Source: Microcaldota archaeon | GTDB lineage: Archaea > Micrarchaeota > Micrarchaeia > Micrarchaeales > CABMGC01 | NCBI GenBank assembly: GCA_030043435.1 | Contig: JASHXR010000033.1 | Coordinates: 1-6,343 of the forward strand | Length of the DNA: 6,343 nt | Reading direction: 5' to 3' | Position numbers and translations under genes: made by a program | The notes under the pieces: model-generated | What the model saw: only the letters and a program-made list of their open reading frames with translations | Databases searched by the model: none | What the model was told of the DNA's origin: nothing | Part shown: piece after piece, positions 1 through 5,359 of the stretch | Layout: each line of letters begins with the position of its first letter | Numbering within the stretch: the stretch's first letter is position 1

Positions 1-439
1 GGACAGGGTATCCTGGATTTGTGCCGATGCATGCGACGACGTCGCACCTCTCCAACTCCTCCACGGTGAGCCCGGTGTCGTCCCTCCCGAGGACCAGGCC
101 GAGCGTGGAGCGCTCCCCGAGTCCCGCTCTCCTTATCTTTCCCAGCGCGTCATCAAGGGTGCGCGCGCCGCCGAATCCCGCCCTCGCCTTGTCCCATATG
201 CCCGTGGTCCCGAGGAGCATGCTGCACCCCCTCGACGCCTCTGCCATCGACCTGCACCTCCTTGCGCTTGAGAGGAGGTCGCGCGCGTGCTTGGCATACC
301 TCACCGCCTGCCTGCCGTCCACCCTGGCCCTCGGTTGCACGAGGAAGAGCTCGGAGATGCCGAAGTTCTTCGAGACTCTGGCTATGTACCCCAGGTTTAC
401 CTGGTACTTCGGCTCTACCGCTATTACCCTGATCTTCAT
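1..439 (-). CDS. trmJ: SpoU/TrmJ-family RNA 2'-O-methyltransferase, partial (N-terminal 146 residues)
   Basis: The reading frame is open from ATG at 439 to the left edge, so the C-terminus is missing. The family transfers methyl from S-adenosylmethionine to a ribose 2'-OH; archaeal and bacterial TrmJ act on tRNA near position 32. Visible hallmarks are VEPKYQVNLGYIAR (residues 8-21) with the N-x-G-x3-R pattern (N15, G17, R21), KNFG (24-27), LFLVQP (31-36), GTTG (77-80), and LGRDDTGLTVEEL (117-129), followed by RCD and the IGTNPGYPV segment (138-146). The last motif with the knot and SAM loop (NLS-type) lies outside the window. The start lies 10 bases after the stop of the upstream protease gene; no in-frame start lies between, and I see no good Shine-Dalgarno, so translation may depend on coupling. 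SpoU superfamily membership is firm; the exact RNA target is not. Confidence 0.88.
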   Translation of the reverse strand, partial: MKIRVIAVEPKYQVNLGYIARVSKNFGISELFLVQPRARVDGRQAVRYAKHARDLLSSARRCRSMAEASRGCSMLLGTTGIWDKARAGFGGARTLDDALGKIRRAGLGERSTLGLVLGRDDTGLTVEELERCDVVACIGTNPGYPV

Positions 440-449
440 TGTAACACGG

Positions 450-1286
450 CTATAATGAGAGGAGGATGGAGGAGGCGTTGACGAGTATGTGGCCGACTAT
501 CGAGGGGTAGAGCGACTTCGTCCTCTTGAAGACGTATCCGGCCACCACGCCGAAGACGAACGCGGCTATCACCTCTATCTCGAACGTCGAGTTGTAAGCC
601 AGGTGGCCTGAGGCGAAGACGACCGCGCTTATCAGGATGCCGTTCCACTGGAGCTTTGGACGGCTCGTCTGGAGCCAGGCGAGGAAGAGGAAGGCCACGA
701 CGAACGCGAGGGTGAGCCAGAGCGAGGTGCCTCCCGAGAGCGCGGCTATGGCTATCGACGCCGTGACGACGCCGAGCACCGCAAGGCCTATGACCGGGCG
801 GTTGACCAGGAAGCCCCTGAAGAGTATCTCCTCGTTTATGGGGAAGACGATGGCAGTGGCGACGAGGAACCAGAGCGGCGCGGAGTTGAGGACCAGCCCG
901 ATGTTGGTGTTCACCTGCACGTTGGTGACAGAGCTTAGCACGCCAACCGCGATCTCCAGCGCGAAGATGACGATAAAGATGGAGATGCCGATGAGGAGCT
1001 TGGAGAGCCCGAAGGTGTTCTTGCCAAGGCCCAGCTCCGCTGCGATTCTGCGGAACCCGTACTTCCTGTAGAAGACGAAGTAGACGAGCACTGAGAGCGA
1101 GAAGGAGAGCTCGAAAGCCGAGTCGTCGATGAAGGTGAACTGGTTTGCGCTTATGTGCCCGTACTCGTAGAGCACGAGCGCAGGGGCCATCAGGACTACG
1201 TTCACGGCGACTAACGCGAGCATCAGCACTATGGCGGGGGTCAGCCCGTCATCGCGTATGCGCCTGGGCAGTCGTCTTGGCTTCAA
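450..1286 (-). CDS. CPBP-family intramembrane metalloprotease (CAAX protease / Rce1-like)
   Basis: A 278-residue membrane protein with about eight hydrophobic segments (roughly residues 17-40, 58-74, 93-117, 136-151, 164-183, 187-206, 214-232 and 236-278) and an arginine-rich N-terminus. It carries the three motifs of the CPBP (ABI, Rce1-like) glutamic-type membrane proteases: EEILFRG with E152, E153 and R157; FASGH with F224 and H228; and HILVN with H266 and N270. All the expected catalytic residues are therefore present. In eukaryotes Rce1 trims prenylated CAAX proteins; archaeal substrates are mostly unknown. The start is TTG at 1286, overlapping the S27ae stop by four bases. It is backed by GGAGG at 1290-1294 (spacing of only 3) and by the positive N-terminus; no ATG occurs before residue 22. 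Translational coupling to S27ae is likely. Family call is firm, substrate unknown. Confidence 0.9.
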   Translation of the reverse strand: MKPRRLPRRIRDDGLTPAIVLMLALVAVNVVLMAPALVLYEYGHISANQFTFIDDSAFELSFSLSVLVYFVFYRKYGFRRIAAELGLGKNTFGLSKLLIGISIFIVIFALEIAVGVLSSVTNVQVNTNIGLVLNSAPLWFLVATAIVFPINEEILFRGFLVNRPVIGLAVLGVVTASIAIAALSGGTSLWLTLAFVVAFLFLAWLQTSRPKLQWNGILISAVVFASGHLAYNSTFEIEVIAAFVFGVVAGYVFKRTKSLYPSIVGHILVNASSILLSL

Positions 1287-1507
1287 GCTCCTCCCTTGTT
1301 TGCCTGGCCTGCGTTAGGCTTGGACTGTTTCCACTCGGTGTAGCCGCACTTGCCGCAGGCGAACCTGTCCTTGTGGTCGCCCATCCTGGCGCCGCACTTG
1401 GAGCAGAACTTCGCCGGCTGCTTGTACGCGTCGATCTTCTTCGGGGCCTTGGCCTCTGCCTTCTTGGCCTCTGCCTTCTTGACCTCAGCCTTCTTAGCCT
1501 CTGCCAT
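1283..1507 (-). CDS. rps27ae: Small ribosomal subunit protein S27ae
   Basis: A 74-residue zinc-ribbon protein of the small ribosomal subunit, archaeal/eukaryotic only; in eukaryotes it is made as a ubiquitin fusion. The zinc ligands are C35, C38, C51 and C54, within FCSKCG and [13 protein letters not shown], and the HKDR segment (residues 45-48) is typical. The family core needs only about 50 residues. Here it follows an extra N-terminal stretch of about 24 residues built of KKAEA-like units, encoded by a 15-base tandem repeat. ATG at 1507 is preceded by GAGGT at 1514-1518 (spacing 6), a good archaeal ribosome binding site. It lies 20 bases after S24e, its common archaeal neighbour, and overlaps the next gene by four bases. 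The C-terminal ANKGGA codons contain the ribosome binding site of the protease gene. Confidence 0.95.
   Translation of the reverse strand: MAEAKKAEVKKAEAKKAEAKAPKKIDAYKQPAKFCSKCGARMGDHKDRFACGKCGYTEWKQSKPNAGQANKGGA
1451..1504 (-). repeat. 15-base tandem repeat inside the S27ae gene
   Basis: On the plus strand the unit GGCCTCTGCCTTCTT occurs exactly at 1451-1465 and 1466-1480. A copy with two changes follows at 1481-1495, and a partial copy (9 bases) at 1496-1504. The unit is in frame and encodes the pentapeptide KKAEA and its variant KKAEV, which form the basic N-terminal tail of S27ae. Length change by replication slippage would keep the frame. Confidence 0.9.
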
Positions 1508-1527
1508 GCATCTACCTCTCTTGACCT

Positions 1528-1902
1528 CTACTCCTTCTTCGCCTCCTCGGCCTTGGAGTCGTGCTTCTTGCCTTCAGCGGCCTCGGCGCCCTTCTCCTCG
1601 GCCTTGTCGGCCTTCTTCTCAGCGGCGCCTTGGGACTTCCCCTTCGCCTTCTCGCGCTTCGCGAACCGCTTCATCGAGTCTGCGCTCGAGTATGAGTACG
1701 CTATGATCCTAGCCTCCCTCTCCCCGTATCCCTGGTCTATCCTCACCACCTGGAAGGTATCAGGGCTCAGCCCGAGCTTCTTGCACGTGGCCTCGGCAAC
1801 CTCGGCCCTGGTGGGCGTCTTGCCCTCGTATGTCGCGCTGAGCGAGAGCTCCTTCCTCTCGAAGAGCTTGTTCTCCCTCTCTGCCTCTACTCTTATCTCC
1901 AT
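1528..1902 (-). CDS. rps24e: Small ribosomal subunit protein S24e with low-complexity C-terminal tail
   Basis: A 124-residue protein. Residues 1-81 match S24e: MEIRV start, [10 protein letters not shown] (10-19), the GKTPTRAEV segment (27-35), and [16 protein letters not shown] (58-73), which corresponds to the family signature around a conserved glycine and basic residues. Residues 82-124 are an added tail made almost only of Lys, Ala, Glu and Gly, probably disordered and RNA- or ribosome-surface-associated. ATG at 1902 directly follows the aIF5A stop with no base between, so the two are probably translationally coupled; only a weak GG-containing ribosome site precedes it, inside the aIF5A codons. 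S24e next to S27ae is a common archaeal arrangement, which supports both calls. Confidence 0.93.
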   Translation of the reverse strand: MEIRVEAERENKLFERKELSLSATYEGKTPTRAEVAEATCKKLGLSPDTFQVVRIDQGYGEREARIIAYSYSSADSMKRFAKREKAKGKSQGAAEKKADKAEEKGAEAAEGKKHDSKAEEAKKE

Positions 1903-2304
1903 CTAACCGCCAAGCACCCTCGAAACAGCTTTCTTGCCCATCGACTCCACGACCTCGACCTCTGCCCCAGCCTTCATGGAGCCCTTGAGTTCCTCGCTGA
2001 CCTGCACCTCGAAGGTCTCATACGACTCGAGGTCCATCAGCTGCGCAGTGGCATCGGTTATCGAGACGACCTGCGCCCTCTTCTTGGCTATCACCGGCAC
2101 CTCTATGTCGGCGTGGCTCGGCGCGAGCATGGTGCGCTTCTGCCCGTCGAAGAGGCCTACAGCTGTGACCCTTGCCTTCGCCGCGCCATGCTTGCCAGGA
2201 GACGACATCTCGATGTTGACTACCTTGCACGGAACTCCGTCTATGAGGATGTACTTACCCGGCCTGACGTCCTTCATGGACGAGTACATTATATCTTCTG
2301 GCAT
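1903..2304 (-). CDS. eif5A: Translation factor aIF5A (hypusine-containing IF5A/EF-P family)
   Basis: A 133-residue cytoplasmic protein that binds the ribosomal E-site region and helps peptide-bond formation at difficult sequences such as polyproline, by analogy with eIF5A and EF-P. The N-terminal SH3-like KOW domain holds the modification loop SSPGKHGAAKAR (residues 34-45). K38 in PGKHG is the lysine converted to deoxyhypusine or hypusine. An OB-fold domain follows from about residue 70 (EVPVIAKKRAQVV). Total length is normal for the archaeal family. ATG at 2304 gives the expected N-terminus (about 10 residues before the VRPGKYILIDG stretch); M6 and M10 are possible alternative starts. No strong ribosome site is seen. 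It is the first gene of the minus-strand operon. The enzyme that would modify K38 is not in the window. Confidence 0.95.
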   Translation of the reverse strand: MPEDIMYSSMKDVRPGKYILIDGVPCKVVNIEMSSPGKHGAAKARVTAVGLFDGQKRTMLAPSHADIEVPVIAKKRAQVVSITDATAQLMDLESYETFEVQVSEELKGSMKAGAEVEVVESMGKKAVSRVLGG

Positions 2305-2431
2305 GCGGCATCAAATCGAGGCAGGTCGACTGCTCAGGCAGGGCTCGGAGAGCCTCTTACGGAGCTATATGTACGGAAAGGTTTAATAAGCGTGAGCGCT
2401 GCTGCGGTGACCTTGCATACAGGAGTTTGGC
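2305..2431 (-). promoter_or_regulatory. Leader and probable promoter region of the aIF5A operon
   Basis: This 127-base gap separates ftsZ-B from aIF5A. Read on the minus strand it contains TTATTAAA (2389-2382) and ACATATAG (2373-2366), either of which could be a TATA box giving a leader of roughly 40-60 bases. Two small inverted repeats lie in the leader: GGCTC/GAGCC at 2342-2346 and 2350-2354 with a 3-base loop, and GCAG/CTGC at 2321-2324 and 2330-2333. No tRNA or small ORF is convincing here. Exact promoter placement is uncertain because the AT-rich elements also read well in the other direction. Confidence 0.45.
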
Positions 2432-3460
2432 TCAATAGAGCCTCTCCACGCCCTCCATGGCCATAGGAGCGGCCATCTCGCGCTCCTCCTTTGTCGCGCC
2501 GAACCTGGCCTTGACCCCTGTGATAACAGACATGACGCGTATTTGGTCGTTCAGCTCCGGAAGCATGCGCGCACCGAAGATGACGTTTGCGTCAGGGGCG
2601 AGCGCATCTGTCACGCCCTCGCCTATCTTCGTCGCCTCGCTTATCGTGAGGCTCGACCCACCGACCACGTGTATAAGGCCGCCCTTGGCGCCCTCGTAAT
2701 CGACGCTGAGCAGCGGGTGCTGCCTCGTCGACCTTATGGCCTGCTCCACCCTGTCTGCGCCAGACCCTGACCCCAGGCTTATGACCGCTGTGCCGGTCTC
2801 CCTGACGACGTTCCTCAGGTCTGCGAAGTCGAGGTTTATGAGGCTCGGCAGCGTTATAGTATCAGAGATGCCCTTGACCGCATTGCCAGTTATGTTGTCC
2901 ACGAGCTCGAATGCGCGCTCTATCGGCAGGTTCGGCACGTATGAGAGGAGCTTGTCGTTCTCTATGACTATCGTGCTGTCGGCCTGCTTCTGCAGCTGCT
3001 CGAGGCCCCACCCAGCCTTCAGCTTCCTTGACCGCTCCAGGGCGAATGGGTACGTGACCGTGGCTATGACCGTTGCGCCGAGCTCCCTCGCTATGTTGGC
3101 TACTGTAGGCGCGGCGCCGGTACCTGTCCCGCCTCCCATGCCTGCGGCCACGAAGACCAGGTTGTAACCCTCGAGCGCAGCCGCGATCTCCCTTCTCGAC
3201 ATGTCTGCGCACTTGGCCGCGACCTCTGGAAAGCCTCCTGCGCCCAGCCCGTTCGTTATCTCCTTGCCTATGAGCAGCTTCTTGTTCGCCTTAATAAGGT
3301 TCAGGTGGCCCAGGTCGGTGTTGACGGCTATGGTATCGGCGCTCTTGATGTTGTGCGTGAAGAGCCTGTTCACCAGGTTGGAGCCCTGGCCACCTACGCC
3401 TACAACCGCTATCTTGGGCGTAAAGGCGTCATAGTCGAATTCGGTCTTATTCTCTCCCAT
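2432..3460 (-). CDS. ftsZ: Cell division GTPase FtsZ, divergent second copy (ftsZ-B)
   Basis: A tubulin-fold GTPase that polymerises into the division ring. Numbering here is from the TTG at 3472 (346 residues). The nucleotide loop is GVGGQGSN (25-32), a variant of the usual GxGGxGNN; the tubulin signature GGGTGTG is at 113-119; the T7 synergy loop NLDFAD (213-218) keeps the catalytic acidic residues. There is no long C-terminal linker or bacterial-type tail peptide. I prefer ATG at 3460 (342 residues) because GGTGA at 3466-3470 sits 5 bases before it; TTG 3472 and GTG 3469 are in-frame alternatives. It follows ftsZ-A by about 50 bases and is probably cotranscribed. In the central region (ftsZ-A residues 117-226) I count 64 identities in 110 ungapped positions with ftsZ-A. 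Motifs such as KGISDTIT-PSLINLD suggest the archaeal FtsZ2 group. Confidence 0.93.
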   Translation of the reverse strand: MGENKTEFDYDAFTPKIAVVGVGGQGSNLVNRLFTHNIKSADTIAVNTDLGHLNLIKANKKLLIGKEITNGLGAGGFPEVAAKCADMSRREIAAALEGYNLVFVAAGMGGGTGTGAAPTVANIARELGATVIATVTYPFALERSRKLKAGWGLEQLQKQADSTIVIENDKLLSYVPNLPIERAFELVDNITGNAVKGISDTITLPSLINLDFADLRNVVRETGTAVISLGSGSGADRVEQAIRSTRQHPLLSVDYEGAKGGLIHVVGGSSLTISEATKIGEGVTDALAPDANVIFGARMLPELNDQIRVMSVITGVKARFGATKEEREMAAPMAMEGVERLY

Positions 3461-3489
3461 CCCGCTCACCAAACATATATAGGGGTTGA

Positions 3490-3510
3490 GGGCAGCCGCA
3501 GAGGCTGCCC
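3490..3510 (-). other. Strong intercistronic hairpin between the two ftsZ genes
   Basis: GGGCAGCC (3490-3497) and GGCTGCCC (3503-3510) form a perfect 8-bp GC-rich stem with a 5-base loop, beginning 10 bases after the ftsZ-A stop. No U-run follows in either direction, so it is not a standard intrinsic terminator. It could be an mRNA-stabilising or processing element, or an attenuating structure that sets the ratio of the two FtsZ proteins. The structure is directly visible; the role is inferred. Confidence 0.6.
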
Positions 3511-3520
3511 AATTGTGCCC

Positions 3521-4573
3521 TTATATCGCCTCGAGGCCGCTGTATGCGGTCTCCTTAGGCTCCTCCTCGAACTTGCCTACGATGGACGAGCCCTTGACCC
3601 CTGTGACTATGGCCACGATCTCTATCTGGCCCTCGTAGCCAGGTATGATCCTCGCGCCCCACTTGATGTTCGCCTTGGGATCCATGCGCTCGGTTATCAC
3701 CTCTCCGGCCTTTATCGCGTCGCCGAGCGTCAGCTCTGCGGCTCCGGAGATGTGGATCAGCGCACCCTTGGCGTTCTCGAAGTCGACGTCGAGGAGCTTG
3801 TTCTTGAGCACCGACTCTGCTGCGGCTGTCACCTTGTCGTTGCCCTTGCCCGTACCGACAGAGATGAACCCTACGTCGCCGCTGCCCATTATAGAGCGCA
3901 CGTCGGCGAAGTCGATGTTGATCAGGCTAGGCTGCGTTATCGTCCAGACCAGGCCTCCGATAGCCTTGGCGAGTATGTCGTCAGCTACGGCAAACGCCTC
4001 GTTCATCGGAAGGTTAGGCACGAGCCTCACCAGCCTGTTGTTGTCCAGGATTATCACGCTGTCCGAGTACTTCCTCAGCTTCTGTATGCCTTCCTCGGCC
4101 TTCAGCTTCCTGACCCGTTCGAGGTCGAATGGGTAGGTCACCATGGAGACGACTATCGCGCCCTGCTCCTTCGCGATCTGCGCCACTACAGGCATTGCGC
4201 CTGTACCGGTTCCGCCACCCATGCCTGCGCAAAGGAAGACAAGCTGGGCCCCGGAGAGCACCTCCTCGAGCTGCTGCCTGTCGACCTCTGCCGCCTTCGC
4301 GCCTACGTCAGGCGCCCCGCCTGCGCCGAGGCCGCGCGTGATGCTCTTCCCGATCAGGATCTTCTTTATCCTGTCGTCTATTATCTTGAAGTGCTGTACG
4401 TCAGTGTTCAGGGCCACGAGATCCGTGCCCTTTACGCCGACCTTCAGCAGCCTGTTTACGGTGTTGTTGCCGCCGCCCCCTATCCCTATTGTCACTATCT
4501 TTATCTGCGGGCTACCCGCAGCAGACAGCTCCTCGCTCTTTCCACCTAACAACTCGTTAGTAAAGTCAGTCAT
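3521..4573 (-). CDS. ftsZ: Cell division GTPase FtsZ, FtsZ2-like (ftsZ-A)
   Basis: A 350-residue FtsZ with every landmark intact: nucleotide loop GIGGGGNN (30-37), LNTD (55-58), GKSITRGLGAGGAP (75-88), tubulin signature GGGTGTG (119-125), and T7 loop NIDFAD (219-224) with the catalytic D221 and D224. It should therefore bind and hydrolyse GTP and polymerise at midcell. The stretches TYPFDLERVRKLKAEEG (146-162), LDNNRL (176-181), VPNLP (185-189) and TITQPSLIN (211-219) are, from memory, features of archaeal FtsZ2 rather than FtsZ1. The C-terminus ends about 20 residues after the globular domain, in an acidic stretch (KFEEEPKE). ATG at 4573 lies a few bases downstream of the start site predicted from the TATA box at 4604-4613, and a weak GGCGATC ribosome site precedes it. 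It is first in the ftsZ pair. Confidence 0.95.
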   Translation of the reverse strand: MTDFTNELLGGKSEELSAAGSPQIKIVTIGIGGGGNNTVNRLLKVGVKGTDLVALNTDVQHFKIIDDRIKKILIGKSITRGLGAGGAPDVGAKAAEVDRQQLEEVLSGAQLVFLCAGMGGGTGTGAMPVVAQIAKEQGAIVVSMVTYPFDLERVRKLKAEEGIQKLRKYSDSVIILDNNRLVRLVPNLPMNEAFAVADDILAKAIGGLVWTITQPSLINIDFADVRSIMGSGDVGFISVGTGKGNDKVTAAAESVLKNKLLDVDFENAKGALIHISGAAELTLGDAIKAGEVITERMDPKANIKWGARIIPGYEGQIEIVAIVTGVKGSSIVGKFEEEPKETAYSGLEAI

Positions 4574-4603
4574 CTGATCGCCGTAAGGACTTACAATAGA
4601 TAG

Positions 4604-4613
4604 ATTTAAATAT
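4604..4613 (-). promoter_or_regulatory. TATA box of the ftsZ pair
   Basis: ATATTTAAAT on the minus strand is centred about 35 bases upstream of the ftsZ-A ATG. With the usual archaeal spacing of about 26 bases this places the transcription start near 4582, giving a leader of roughly 8 bases. A purine-rich ACAAGAAG lies just upstream as a possible BRE. The box is nearly symmetric, so weak divergent transcription is possible. Confidence 0.6.
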
Positions 4614-4882
4614 CTTCTTGTCGCTGGGCGATTAGTGGAATGTCTTTACAGGGATAAAAGCTCGGATATGCCAGTATACGAAGCCTGCGCGTTTCCGCGG
4701 ATTGGAGCGCGCGTAACGCAGCGCCGGAGCGCCTCAAGGCGCGCTCCTGACGACGCATGCGTGGAGTGCGTGGAGCGACGGCGTACCGCGGTATCGGGGC
4801 GCCTGCGGCGCGTCTGGTATGCGTCAATGACACGCATGACATAAGTACCTTGGTACGCATTAATACTACAGAAGGAGGATAC
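4614..4882. other. Divergent intergenic region with GC-rich inverted repeats and ACGCAT words
   Basis: No convincing gene lies here; the short ORFs crossing it in several frames have no recognisable protein pattern. It holds a 9-bp inverted repeat GGAGCGCGC/GCGCGCTCC (4704-4712 and 4739-4747) enclosing an inner GCGCC-TCAA-GGCGC hairpin (4729-4742). It also holds the 10-bp palindrome ACGCATGCGT (4753-4762), the pair ATGCGT/ACGCAT (4819-4824 and 4832-4837), GTACC-TT-GGTAC (4845-4856), and a further ACGCAT (4855-4860). TTAATA at 4860-4865 may be a TATA element for the alkyltransferase gene but is very close to its start. No tRNA T-loop or C/D-box pattern was found. Confidence 0.5.
4875..4879 (+). 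promoter_or_regulatory. Shine-Dalgarno site of the alkyltransferase gene
   Basis: GGAGG, within GAAGGAGGAT, is the strongest ribosome binding site in the window. It lies 10 bases before ATG 4890, the start that gives the alkyltransferase. A nearer ATG at 4883 (spacing 3) is in another frame that encodes no recognisable protein; ATG 4914 is an in-frame alternative. Confidence 0.6.
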
Positions 4883-4889
4883 ATGCAGC

Positions 4890-5243
4890 ATGTGGTTCAT
4901 CGGGGCGAGACGAATGGGTTCTGGAAGGAGCGCGGCACTGGAAGAGAAGCGCATGGCCGCAAGGCTCGAGGGGTCTGGGCTCACGCGGTTCCAGATACGG
5001 GTACTGCTGGAGGTGATGAGGATACCGAGAGGGGAGACCAGGACTTACAGCGAGGTGGCCAGGATGGCGGGAAGTCCGCGCGCTTACAGGGCCGTAGGCA
5101 CCGCGGTAAGGAGGAACCCGTTTGCGCCTAGGATACCGTGCCACAGGGTCGTCAGGAGCGATGGGAGCATAGGCAGATACTCTGGGAGGGGAGGCGCGAA
5201 GGCGAAGATGCTGATGCTGAAGAGCGAAGGGGCGGTGGGCTAG
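4890..5243 (+). CDS. ogt: Single-domain O6-alkylguanine-DNA alkyltransferase (MGMT/Ogt family)
   Basis: A 117-residue protein that would repair O6-alkylated guanine by suicidal transfer of the alkyl group to its own cysteine. It consists of little more than the conserved DNA-binding and active-site domain. LTRFQIRVLLEVMRIPRGET (31-50) begins the domain, TYSEVARMAG (52-61) follows, and RAVGTAVRRNP (67-77) contains the arginine-finger and recognition-helix region. IPCHRVV (82-88) has the acceptor cysteine C84, and SIGRYSG (93-99) precedes a C-terminal KxxxLxLKSEG tail. Because C84 is present it is not an alkyltransferase-like (ATL) protein, which lacks this cysteine. The N-terminal ribonuclease-H-like domain of Ada-C and human MGMT is absent; short single-domain forms are known. 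Residues 1-25 are not conserved-looking, so the true start may be ATG 4914. It stands alone, divergent from ftsZ. Confidence 0.92.
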   Translation: MWFIGARRMGSGRSAALEEKRMAARLEGSGLTRFQIRVLLEVMRIPRGETRTYSEVARMAGSPRAYRAVGTAVRRNPFAPRIPCHRVVRSDGSIGRYSGRGGAKAKMLMLKSEGAVG

Positions 5244-5359
5244 CGGTGGAGTGCCGGCGCCGCACTGCCACACAAGGTATATAAAATAGCATGCGGCATA
5301 GTAGCTATAACCGGGTTATAAAGAGGCAATGCATACATCCGGCTAAAGGCGGTAAGGAT
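5244..5359 (+). promoter_or_regulatory. Promoter and leader of the HTH regulator-sufB unit
   Basis: This 116-base gap follows the alkyltransferase stop. A small inverted repeat, AGTGC/GCACT (5250-5254 and 5262-5266), lies just after the stop. A strong archaeal TATA box, TATATAAAAT, is at 5278-5287 with CACAAGG at 5271-5277 in the BRE position. The usual spacing predicts transcription start near 5308, right on the palindrome at 5306-5320, and a leader of about 50 bases ending in GGCGGTAAGGAT before ATG 5360. Confidence 0.75.
5306..5320 (+). promoter_or_regulatory. Candidate operator: perfect 7-1-7 palindrome at the predicted transcription start
   Basis: TATAACC (5306-5312), a central G (5313) and GGTTATA (5314-5320) form a perfect inverted repeat. 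It begins 18 bases after the end of the TATA box, so a protein bound there would block polymerase loading. The gene immediately downstream encodes a HTH protein likely to act as a dimer, so autoregulation is the simplest reading. Direct observation: the symmetry and the position. Inference: the binding protein. Confidence 0.6.

Noticed and set aside
21..455. 144-residue plus-strand open frame at the left edge
   Set aside because: The opposite strand encodes a clear SpoU/TrmJ methyltransferase throughout this interval; this frame shows no family pattern.
1145..1906. 253-residue plus-strand open frame
   Set aside because: Antisense to the protease start, S27ae and S24e genes; Ser/Leu/Ala-rich low complexity mirrors their Lys/Ala/Glu codons.
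3473..3481. TATATAT directly upstream of ftsZ-B as its own promoter
   Set aside because: Standard spacing would start transcription near 3452, inside the coding region and past every plausible start codon, so it is probably not a working TATA box for this gene.
3305..4549. 414-residue plus-strand open frame spanning both ftsZ genes
   Set aside because: It lies antisense to two intact FtsZ genes and the gap between them. Its Tyr/His/Arg/Leu-rich composition is what the opposite strand of this genome's codon usage produces. No domain pattern is visible.
4606..5131. Short ORFs on both strands across the ftsZ/alkyltransferase intergenic region (4606-4884 and 4646-4984 minus, 4635-4844 and 4757-5131 plus)
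   Set aside because: Arg/Ala-rich frames with no recognisable motif; some overlap the real alkyltransferase gene. They follow from GC-rich sequence with few stops.
5291..5359. Longer start for the HTH regulator at ATG 5291
   Set aside because: This start lies before the transcription start predicted from the TATA box at 5278-5287 and would place the palindrome within codons; the extra residues do not resemble the family.
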